Positions 13,785-19,339 of a DNA stretch of 24,910 bases are shown here, piece after piece. The stretch spans positions 1 through 24,910 of the forward strand of contig CAZHUZ010000011.1 of NCBI GenBank assembly GCA_964535835.1, written 5' to 3'. The stretch is from JAPUDQ01 sp964535835. GTDB taxonomy: Bacteria > Patescibacteriota > Saccharimonadia > Saccharimonadales > Saccharimonadaceae. Within the stretch, counting starts at the first letter, position 1; each line of letters starts with the position of its first letter. The translations under genes were made by a program, and so were the position numbers. Under the pieces are notes generated by a model that was not told the DNA's origin, did no database searches, and was given only the letters and a program-made list of their open reading frames with translations.

Positions 13785-14266
13785 GATTTGCGTTCGTATA
13801 AAACGAAGTCGTAATCGTAATCATTTTTCTCGTCTGCATGGTGTTTCTCACGGGATACCACATGCCATACATCATTATCTATGGCAGGGAAGTACGTATC
13901 ACCATCTATCTCAGCATGAATTTCTGTGATGTAGAGACGATCTGCCATGTCAATTGTTTGGCGGTATACCTCGGCGCCACCAATGATATAAATAGCCTCA
14001 TATTCCATTAGATCATCGATATCATGTATGACATCTACATCCTCATAGTGATATTGTTCGTCACGTGTCAGTACAACATTGGTACGGTTAGGCAAAGGAC
14101 CACCGATACGCGTGATGATTGATTCGAGAGTTTTGCGACCCATCACGACAGTATGACCAGTCGTAATCTCTCGAAAATGCTTGAGGTCTGCCGGTAAATA
14201 CCAGGGCAATTCATTGTGTGCACCGATAACATTGTTGTGAGCTAGAGCGGCAATAATGGCAATCAT
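13781..14266 (-). CDS. folA: Dihydrofolate reductase
   Basis: A 161-residue DHFR that reduces dihydrofolate with NADPH. Family signatures are IAALAHNNVIG at the N terminus, LPWYLPADLKHFR at 20-32 (W22, acidic D27), the cofactor segment VVMGRKTLESI, and IIGGAEVY in the C-terminal half. Length is normal. It is the first gene of the operon that ends in thyA and thus recycles the dihydrofolate that ThyA makes. The start is leaderless-like: a TAAAAT box on the minus strand (14278-14273) ends 6 nt before the ATG. Confidence 0.95.
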   Translation of the reverse strand: MIAIIAALAHNNVIGAHNELPWYLPADLKHFREITTGHTVVMGRKTLESIITRIGGPLPNRTNVVLTRDEQYHYEDVDVIHDIDDLMEYEAIYIIGGAEVYRQTIDMADRLYITEIHAEIDGDTYFPAIDNDVWHVVSREKHHADEKNDYDYDFVLYERKS

Positions 14267-14272
14267 GATCTT

Positions 14273-14278
14273 ATTTTA
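14273..14278 (-). promoter_or_regulatory. -10 box of the folA operon, leaderless
   Basis: TAAAAT followed by AAGATC and then ATG. The box-to-start layout is almost identical to the CYTH gene (TAAAAT, AAGACT, ATG at 17812-17798). Confidence 0.55.
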
Positions 14279-14295
14279 CCGCGTATGGCAAATAC

Positions 14296-14326
14296 TTGAC
14301 ATAAAATATCTACAATATTCTATAAT
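14296..14326 (+). promoter_or_regulatory. Consensus-like promoter pointing into the antisense of the GRDP gene
   Basis: Perfect TTGACA (14296-14301) and perfect TATAAT (14321-14326) with a 19-bp spacer, on the plus strand. No plus-strand gene follows. A transcript would begin near 14333, include the 12-bp hairpin and run antisense to the gene at 14395-15006. The spacer is longer than the optimum of 17. Confidence 0.4.
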
Positions 14327-14345
14327 AGTTCAATAGTTGTGTTAC

Positions 14346-14379
14346 GCTCTCCCCTGGGACGCATGTTCCAGGGGAGAGC
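14346..14379. terminator. 12-bp GC-rich hairpin without T-tract
   Basis: GCTCTCCCCTGG (14346-14357) pairs perfectly with CCAGGGGAGAGC (14368-14379) around a 10-nt loop. On the minus strand it begins about 16 nt after the GRDP-like stop but has no T-run. Such U-less hairpins act as terminators in some high-GC bacteria. Confidence 0.5.
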
Positions 14380-14394
14380 AGCAACGGAAGGAGA

Positions 14395-15006
14395 TCAGCG
14401 ACCGGGGCGACGCATTCGTGGACCGAACTCGGTCGTCGGGTCCATGACGCTGTCATGGACCTTGTTGCAGGCGTTGCAGCACCTGACGGTACCGCACTTG
14501 CCAACAAGCTCGATCTCGGGGACGTCTTGGGAGAGGTAGAACTCTCTCAGTCGACGATCCCAGTTGCGCTGCCATTCGGCAGACACCTCGACGGGATCAC
14601 CGTCGAACTCGACGTACAACGGCCTAGTGGCCTCGAAAGCTGCCATGAGACGAGCGTGCTCCAGCGGTCCTTGTGCCCCAAAGTACGGGTAGTGCTGCGG
14701 CACGTAACCGAGCGTCCAGACCATGTCCTGGCTGTACTTGGTGGTGTCGAGGACGTGAGTGTGCCACACCTCGTCAACCATCGGCGTGACGGTGATGATC
14801 TTCTCAGGAAAGCGTAGCCAGAGCTCGAGAGTCTGGCGGTAGTGCCTGATTGCGACATCGGCCTCTTCGTCTGTCATCGTGGACGGCCTGCCGTACTGAG
14901 GCTCCGTCAACTTGAAGGCGAGCGGCTCGAGATCGAGCGCACTGATGCGAGCCGATCTCTCTTCGAGACCGACATCTACCAGGTGTTGCGTGGTCAAGAG
15001 GTCCAT
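14395..15006 (-). CDS. GRDP/DUF1399-like protein, high-GC, probably acquired
   Basis: A 203-residue protein with the hallmark VDEVWHTHVLDTTKY (residues 77-91; D78, W81, H82, H84, Y91), the signature of the glycine-rich domain-containing protein (GRDP, DUF1399) family. Here it lacks the glycine-rich part. The C terminus has four cysteines (C171, C176, C177, C180; CGTVRCCNACNK) that may bind metal. I chose ATG 15006 because GGAAGGG (15019-15013) lies just upstream; an ATG at 15069 would sit inside the promoter. The GC content is about 58-65% in sampled lines against 42% in neighbours, so the codon use differs sharply. Its promoter (TTGACA/TAAAAT) and U-less terminator hairpin also differ in style from neighbouring genes. 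The biochemical function of the family is unknown. Confidence 0.68.
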   Translation of the reverse strand: MDLLTTQHLVDVGLEERSARISALDLEPLAFKLTEPQYGRPSTMTDEEADVAIRHYRQTLELWLRFPEKIITVTPMVDEVWHTHVLDTTKYSQDMVWTLGYVPQHYPYFGAQGPLEHARLMAAFEATRPLYVEFDGDPVEVSAEWQRNWDRRLREFYLSQDVPEIELVGKCGTVRCCNACNKVHDSVMDPTTEFGPRMRRPGR

Positions 15007-15033
15007 ATGAGACCCTTCCGTTGTGAAAGTGCT

Positions 15034-15050
15034 CCTCCGTCTTTCGGAGA
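15034..15050 (-). promoter_or_regulatory. Small leader hairpin before the GRDP-like gene
   Basis: CTCCG and CGGAG pair around a 5-nt loop within the leader, between the promoter and the Shine-Dalgarno. Its stem overlaps a second GAGGAG motif, so it could mask an alternative ribosome site. Confidence 0.35.
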
Positions 15051-15059
15051 TGCGTATAT

Positions 15060-15089
15060 ATTTTAACACTTTTACATCACTTATGTCAA
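15060..15089 (-). promoter_or_regulatory. Promoter of the GRDP-like gene
   Basis: On the minus strand: TTGACA (15089-15084), 18-bp spacer, TAAAAT (15065-15060). The leader is about 45 nt. Confidence 0.6.
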
Positions 15090-15110
15090 TTTTGCTCTAC
15101 ACAAAAATTC

Positions 15111-15139
15111 TTGCAGTAATAGGCTGATTGATGTATAAT
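15111..15139 (+). promoter_or_regulatory. rplJ-rplL promoter
   Basis: TTGCAG (15111-15116, weak -35), 17-bp spacer, TATAAT (15134-15139). It gives a leader of about 190 nt. It is divergent from the GRDP-like promoter, with about 20 bp between the -35 boxes. Confidence 0.65.
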
Positions 15140-15144
15140 TAGAC

Positions 15145-15250
15145 CAATCGTTACCAGAGACAGTGGCGGTCGAAAGACTTAAGAATGCTACCGAGGCAAC
15201 TACACGTTGTTTAGATATGTCTCCTGGTGTCCGACCAGGATTTTTATATC
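15145..15250 (+). promoter_or_regulatory. Ribosomal protein L10 leader with attenuator
   Basis: The 5' part carries the L10-leader hallmarks ACCAGAGACAGTGGC and GCTACCGAGGCAAC, in which GTGGC and GCTAC can pair. Downstream TCCTGGT (15222-15228) pairs with ACCAGGA (15234-15240), followed by TTTTTATAT, a complete intrinsic terminator about 95 nt before rplJ. Excess L10(L12) complex is known in Bacillus to promote termination in such leaders. Here the same layout suggests autogenous control of rplJ-rplL. A GTTAA/TTAAC repeat (about 15301-15312) lies just before the Shine-Dalgarno. Confidence 0.78.
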
Positions 15251-15335
15251 CTAACGGATGACAGGGTAGTGACGAGATACCTTAATAATTCGGAGCAAAC
15301 GTTAATTTTTAACCCACAGAAGGAGCCAATAAACT

Positions 15336-15857
15336 ATGGCAATTTCTCGCGACAAAAAAGAGACGTTGGTAGCAGATTTTAGCTCAGCATTACAGACAGC
15401 TCGTATGACCGTCGCTGCAAAGTACGACGGCACCAGCGTAGCCGATCTGCAACAGCTTCGTCGGGATGCTCGTGCCGCTGGCGTGACAATCAAGGTCATC
15501 AAAAACCGCCTTGTCCGTACAGCTATGGAGCAGACTAAAGGATTTGAAAAGACCGACACGGGTCTTCTCACTGGCCAGCTCCTCTATGCCTATAGCACAG
15601 AGGACGAGGTCGCTCCGGCGCAAGTACTCGACAAATTTAGCAAATCAGTCCCAACCGTAGAGTTGGTCGCAGGATTTGATAATACTGGCGCAGTACTCGC
15701 AACCGCCGACGTCAAAGCACTTGCTGGACTTCCAAGCAAAAATCAACTCGTGGCCGAAGTGGTTGCACAACTGCTTTCACCAGTTCACGATGTTACCAAC
15801 GCACTATCTGGCAATTTGCACGCGCTACTTGATGGCGTCGAGGCAAAGGCCGCTTAA
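15336..15857 (+). CDS. rplJ: 50S ribosomal protein L10
   Basis: A 173-residue L10, the base of the L7/L12 stalk. It begins with the typical AISRDKKETLVADFSSAL and RMTVAAKYDGTSVADLQQLRR split over residues 2-45, then IKVIKNRLVRTAM. The C-terminal helix that binds L12 dimers is at about 145-170. Length is near the E. coli protein. A good Shine-Dalgarno (AAGGAG, 15321-15326) precedes the ATG. It is expressed with rplL behind the L10 leader. Confidence 0.96.
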   Translation: MAISRDKKETLVADFSSALQTARMTVAAKYDGTSVADLQQLRRDARAAGVTIKVIKNRLVRTAMEQTKGFEKTDTGLLTGQLLYAYSTEDEVAPAQVLDKFSKSVPTVELVAGFDNTGAVLATADVKALAGLPSKNQLVAEVVAQLLSPVHDVTNALSGNLHALLDGVEAKAA

Positions 15858-15881
15858 ATTATAATCAACTAGGAGACTATT

Positions 15882-16265
15882 ATGGCAGATGTTAAGAAAC
15901 TTGCCGAAGAACTGACTAAATTGACAGTTCTCGAGGTAAATGAACTCAAAAACGTCCTCAAAGACGAATACGGTATCGAGCCTGCGGCGGCCGCTGTTGC
16001 TGTTGCTGGCCCAGCTGCTGGCGGTGACGCTGGTGCAGCAGCTGCTGACGAAAAATCAGAATTTACTGTCACCCTCAAAGATGGCGGCGCTCAAAAGGTC
16101 GCTGTTATCAAAGCCGTCAAAGACTTGACTGGTCTTGGTCTTGGCGAAGCAAAAGCATTGGTTGACAATGCCCCAAGCCCAATCAAAGAAAAAGTCGGTA
16201 AAGACGAAGCCGAAGAAGCTAAAAAAGCCCTAGAGGCAGCGGGCGCTACTGTCGAAGTAGCCTAA
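15882..16265 (+). CDS. rplL: 50S ribosomal protein L7/L12
   Basis: A 127-residue L7/L12, the multi-copy stalk protein that recruits translation GTPases. An N-terminal dimerisation helix (residues 1-35) is followed by an Ala/Gly-rich hinge (36-60). The conserved C-terminal domain has KVAVIKAVKDLTGLGLGEAK and KALEAAGATVEV. Length is normal. A TAGGAG Shine-Dalgarno lies in the 24-bp gap after rplJ. A terminator follows, and rpoB is not downstream. Confidence 0.97.
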   Translation: MADVKKLAEELTKLTVLEVNELKNVLKDEYGIEPAAAAVAVAGPAAGGDAGAAAADEKSEFTVTLKDGGAQKVAVIKAVKDLTGLGLGEAKALVDNAPSPIKEKVGKDEAEEAKKALEAAGATVEVA

Positions 16266-16301
16266 TAACTTGCTAATCACCGCTCCGAATAATTATCCAT
16301 G

Positions 16302-16328
16302 ACCGCTATCAACAGATGGCGGTTTTTT
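16302..16328 (+). terminator. Intrinsic terminator after rplL
   Basis: ACCGCTATC (16302-16310), loop AACA, GATGGCGGT (16315-16323), then T through 16328. One G-U pair in a 9-bp stem. Confidence 0.88.
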
Positions 16329-16362
16329 GGTTAACAACATACAACATCATATTTCGAAATTC

Positions 16363-16379
16363 TAGGAGCCAGGCTCCTA
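16363..16379. repeat. 8-bp palindrome with 1-nt spacer
   Basis: TAGGAGCC, A, GGCTCCTA. It lies between the rplL terminator and the next promoter. The spacer is too short for an RNA hairpin loop without opening two or three pairs, so a protein-binding site is as likely. Confidence 0.45.
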
Positions 16380-16492
16380 AGATGATCGTAGGTACTTATA
16401 ACATTTGAGTGCTGGGCGAGCAAGGACAAAATTCACAACGTTTTGGACTCGTACGAATATGGAACTGTGGAAACTTGTCTGCTTGACATTTT

Positions 16493-16522
16493 ATTATGCG
16501 AATGATAGTCTCAAGGTAATAT
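16493..16522 (+). promoter_or_regulatory. Promoter before the conserved hypothetical gene
   Basis: TTGACA (16493-16498), 18-bp spacer, TAATAT (16517-16522). The -35 is perfect, the -10 is 4 of 6. It supports a start at 16558 rather than further upstream. Confidence 0.5.
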
Positions 16523-16557
16523 CACCAAATAAATACTTGAGACAAAGGATGCGAGCA

Positions 16558-17064
16558 ATGTCTGACCTACCAGAAAAACAAGTAAAACGACTACGAAGCC
16601 TCATAGCTGAGGCTGAAACAAATTTAGCTGCCGCCAAAGAACTCCTGATTAGTATTGCCGGCGAAGATGACATACCTCGAGGTAATCTCGAAGATGTTGC
16701 AGGCAAGGTAATCGAAGGTGTCTTTGATGGCCAAGCAATGATCGGCCCTGATGGCAAATCATACCCCGTACCTGCTAACTACGCGAGTAAATCAAAACTT
16801 ATCGAAGGTGATATTTTAAAACTAACTATTGCTGACGATGGCGGATTCATCTACAAGCAAATCGGTCCTGTCGCACGACGTCAAGTTATCGGTACGCTGG
16901 TACAACATGACGGTGGCTACTATGTCGAAGTAGGTGGCCATGAATACCGTGTGCTCCTTGCCAGTGTGACGTACTTCAAGGCAAAAGTTGGCGATCAAGT
17001 CAGCATTGTCATCCCAGAAGACAACCGCGATGCCATCTGGGCAGCTGTCGAAGCCGCATTGTAG
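16558..17064 (+). CDS. Conserved-looking hypothetical protein, coiled coil plus beta domain
   Basis: A 168-residue protein. Residues 1-32 form a likely coiled coil (EKQVKRLRSLIAEAETNLAA). Residues 45-168 look beta-rich, with GKVIEGVFDGQAMIGPDGK, YPVPANYASKSKLIEGD and VGDQVSIVIPEDN. It is soluble and cysteine-free. ATG 16558 is preceded by AAAGGA at 8 nt; the in-frame ATG at 16549 overlaps that site, and a TTG at 16405 would place the promoter inside the coding region. The 'VEGDILKL'-type turn and repeated small beta blocks suggest a nucleic-acid or ribosome-associated fold, but this is inference. I cannot name a family. It has its own promoter and is convergent with the CYTH gene. Confidence 0.82.
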   Translation: MSDLPEKQVKRLRSLIAEAETNLAAAKELLISIAGEDDIPRGNLEDVAGKVIEGVFDGQAMIGPDGKSYPVPANYASKSKLIEGDILKLTIADDGGFIYKQIGPVARRQVIGTLVQHDGGYYVEVGGHEYRVLLASVTYFKAKVGDQVSIVIPEDNRDAIWAAVEAAL

Positions 17065-17068
17065 GACA

Positions 17069-17103
17069 GTAGGAGCTAGATGCTAGATTCTTGATGTTAG
17101 AAT
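17069..17103 (+). repeat. Heptanucleotide-periodic repeat
   Basis: CTAGATG, CTAGATT, CTTGATG and TTAGAAT follow each other (17076-17103), with a looser 7-nt pattern just before. The unit differs from the TTTAC arrays, but the 7-nt period and intergenic place are the same. Confidence 0.55.
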
Positions 17104-17125
17104 GAGCCGCTATATGCGGCTCATT
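17101..17125. terminator. Bidirectional hairpin between convergent genes
   Basis: AATGAGCCGC (17101-17110), loop TATAT, GCGGCTCATT (17116-17125), a perfect 10-bp stem. It ends 3 nt before the CYTH stop. The T-tract is short on both strands. Confidence 0.65.
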
Positions 17126-17128
17126 TGA

Positions 17129-17800
17129 TTACTCAACAACAAATATCTTGTCGGTACCGTAGTACTCTGCCCAATGATTATTGTAGTACGCAAACATTCG
17201 CTCTAACCTATCATTTGGCAGCTCCTTGACATCGAGCTGTTCCATCACATCCACAACCTGTTTGTGTGCAGTCTCTCTATCGGTATCATTAGCAACGACA
17301 CGCTCGAACTCTATCATATATCCATATCCTGGGGTAAAAAACATATCGAGCGTCAAACCCATACTCTCGTACAATTGACGATCTGCTTGCCACTTTGCCT
17401 CGAGCTCCCAGCCGCTGTCAGTGATACGCTTATCAAGCTCATCTATCGTCATATCTAGCGGTGCTTCAAATTCCATACGTTGGTGACTATGGACAGCTGA
17501 TACATCATCAAGTGAGCCTTTGACTATGAAGATAGTTTTGCCGTTTTTTTCTCGACTACGGACATTGATATGCGTTGCGCGAGCGATGATCTCATTGAGA
17601 TTTTTTTGCTGATCATCAGTCAAAAAATCCGATAAAGTCTCTGTTAATATTTTTAAGTCGCCATTTTTGAAATAATGATTTAATTGATGCTGTTCGCTCA
17701 CTAATCTCGTCTTTGGATCAAGTAATTTTGCTTTTTCGAGCAGACGATCTGCGGCTTCTTTATTTCCCAGTAGTGATTTGATCTCAATTTCGTATTGCAT
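17129..17800 (-). CDS. CYTH domain protein
   Basis: A 223-residue protein of the CYTH (CyaB/thiamine triphosphatase) tunnel fold, which binds triphosphates and metal. The hallmark ExExK is E4-I-E-I-K8 at the extreme N terminus. Further family features are VRSREKNGKTIFIVKG in the middle and GYGYMIEFERVV near 160-172. The length fits class IV adenylate cyclase-like or triphosphatase members. Which reaction it performs (cAMP synthesis, thiamine triphosphate or tripolyphosphate hydrolysis) cannot be told. The start is leaderless-like: TAAAAT (17812-17807), 6 nt, ATG. It is convergent with the upstream hypothetical gene. Confidence 0.85.
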   Translation of the reverse strand: MQYEIEIKSLLGNKEAADRLLEKAKLLDPKTRLVSEQHQLNHYFKNGDLKILTETLSDFLTDDQQKNLNEIIARATHINVRSREKNGKTIFIVKGSLDDVSAVHSHQRMEFEAPLDMTIDELDKRITDSGWELEAKWQADRQLYESMGLTLDMFFTPGYGYMIEFERVVANDTDRETAHKQVVDVMEQLDVKELPNDRLERMFAYYNNHWAEYYGTDKIFVVE

Positions 17801-17806
17801 AGTCTT

Positions 17807-17812
17807 ATTTTA
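17807..17812 (-). promoter_or_regulatory. -10 box of the CYTH gene, leaderless
   Basis: TAAAAT with 6 nt to the ATG, same spacing as at folA. No Shine-Dalgarno is present. Confidence 0.5.
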
Positions 17813-17886
17813 GCCTCGAACATCAAATATCCAAAATCAATACCTACTGTTGCTATTACTACGCCACTTTTGATACACAAAACGCG

Positions 17887-17892
17887 TATAAT
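17887..17892 (+). promoter_or_regulatory. -10 box of the dnaX gene
   Basis: Perfect TATAAT, 25 nt before the GTG start, followed by a GAGAGGGAG Shine-Dalgarno. No convincing -35 at 17 bp. Confidence 0.5.
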
Positions 17893-17917
17893 AAGTACTG
17901 AAAAAGAGAGGGAGTGA

Positions 17918-19336
17918 GTGAGTCAAGCATTATATCGCAAGTACCGTTCGCGCGGATTTGATGAGATCGTCGGTCAACAACACGTAACCGACCTACTGGC
18001 AACAGCCATCAAAAATGGCTCTATTTCTCATGCCTATCTATTTACCGGCCCTCGAGGTACAGGCAAGACGAGTGTTGCACGTATCGTTGCACATGCCATC
18101 AATGATTTACCGTATAGCGACGACGCAACCCATCTCGACATCATTGAGATTGACGCAGCCAGCAATCGTCGCATCGATGATATACGAGACCTACGAGAAA
18201 AAGTATATATCGCACCGACGACCGCAAAATACAAAGTCTACATCATCGATGAAGTTCATATGCTCACTGGTGAGAGTTTTAATGCGTTACTCAAAACACT
18301 CGAGGAACCACCGACTCATGCCGTTTTCATACTCGCAACGACGGAGTTGCACAAGGTACCGGCAACAATTGTCAGTCGAACCCAGCGATTTCATTTCCGA
18401 CCAGGCACCACCAGTGATGTCGCCAAACATTTGCGTTCAATCGCCGATAAAGAACAGATCACAATCGACGATGAAGCGCTGACTCTTATTGCTGAACATA
18501 GCGAGGGAGGTTTTCGCGATAGCGTAAGTCTGCTTGATCAGGTGTCAAGTATTGGCGAAGGCGCCATCGATAGCACGACAGTCGAGCATTTACTAGGTCT
18601 TGCACCACGCGAACGGATCGATGCGATCGTCGCAGACATTATCGCCGAGCGTACCGATCAAGCAATCGAGCAGCTCCTCGGTCTCATACGTGATGGCATG
18701 AGCCCCACAACAATCATCATGCAACTGACAAAATCACTATCAGCTCATGCAACAACACACCCTAAGCTCTACGATTTGCTCTATGAAGTAATTGAACTGC
18801 CCAAGAGTTTTGCCCCACAACTTAAGCTACTGGCGCTTATCGGTAAGCAACGTTCACCATCATCAGGCCATACCGATACATCAGTATTGCCACCGCCACC
18901 ATCGACTCCAGCCACGGTAACTACCAGTCGTACCGCCAGTTCAGCCCCTGTCACACCGACGCCCGCTGTCGAAGAACAGCCAAAACCCCCAAAAACCAAC
19001 AAAAAACCGATCTCTAGCGGCGAAACAATTGATTGGGATACTATTCTGAATGAGACCCAAAAGCGTGCACCAGCTTTGCATAGCATACTCAAACGCGCGA
19101 CAGCCAACATCTCAAATGAAAAAATAACGCTTCATTTCACGTTTGCTCTTCATCGCAAAAAAATGAACGACGACAAACAGCGCCGTGAGCTCACCAGCAT
19201 TATCACAAATCTCTATGGCGCATGTCCGCTTATCGAGGTAGCAGATGACAAAGCAAAACTGAGTAGCACGGCAGAGGCAGTTGTCGATATAATGGGCGGA
19301 GGAGTACCCGTAGACGTCCCGAAGGACAAGCAATAA
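17918..19336 (+). CDS. dnaX: DNA polymerase III subunit gamma/tau
   Basis: A 472-residue DnaX, the ATPase of the polymerase III clamp loader. Walker A is at 44-51 (GPRGTGKT), Walker B DEVH at 111-114, and the arginine-finger segment SRTQRF at 153-158. The zinc module that normally lies between Walker A and the IEIDAASN strand (a C-x8-C-x2-C-x2-C cluster) is missing: residues 61-73 are a short cysteine-free loop. A Pro/Thr-rich linker (about 322-365) precedes a C-terminal domain (366-472). In the linker a run of six A (19001-19006, codons 362-363) lies where a -1 shift would hit TAG at 19015, giving a 366-residue gamma-like form. The GTG start is fixed by the GAGAGGGAG Shine-Dalgarno. dnaB follows after 3 bp. 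Confidence 0.95.
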   Translation: MSQALYRKYRSRGFDEIVGQQHVTDLLATAIKNGSISHAYLFTGPRGTGKTSVARIVAHAINDLPYSDDATHLDIIEIDAASNRRIDDIRDLREKVYIAPTTAKYKVYIIDEVHMLTGESFNALLKTLEEPPTHAVFILATTELHKVPATIVSRTQRFHFRPGTTSDVAKHLRSIADKEQITIDDEALTLIAEHSEGGFRDSVSLLDQVSSIGEGAIDSTTVEHLLGLAPRERIDAIVADIIAERTDQAIEQLLGLIRDGMSPTTIIMQLTKSLSAHATTHPKLYDLLYEVIELPKSFAPQLKLLALIGKQRSPSSGHTDTSVLPPPPSTPATVTTSRTASSAPVTPTPAVEEQPKPPKTNKKPISSGETIDWDTILNETQKRAPALHSILKRATANISNEKITLHFTFALHRKKMNDDKQRRELTSIITNLYGACPLIEVADDKAKLSSTAEAVVDIMGGGVPVDVPKDKQ

Positions 19337-19339
19337 ATC

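Noticed and set aside
14339..14539. GTG-started plus-strand frame right after the TTGACA/TATAAT promoter
   Set aside because: It runs antisense to the GRDP-like gene in GC-rich sequence, where long open frames occur by chance, and shows no recognisable protein features.
16405..16557. N-terminal extension of the hypothetical gene from a TTG
   Set aside because: It would contain the predicted promoter and the Shine-Dalgarno that fixes ATG 16558; its translation looks non-protein-like.
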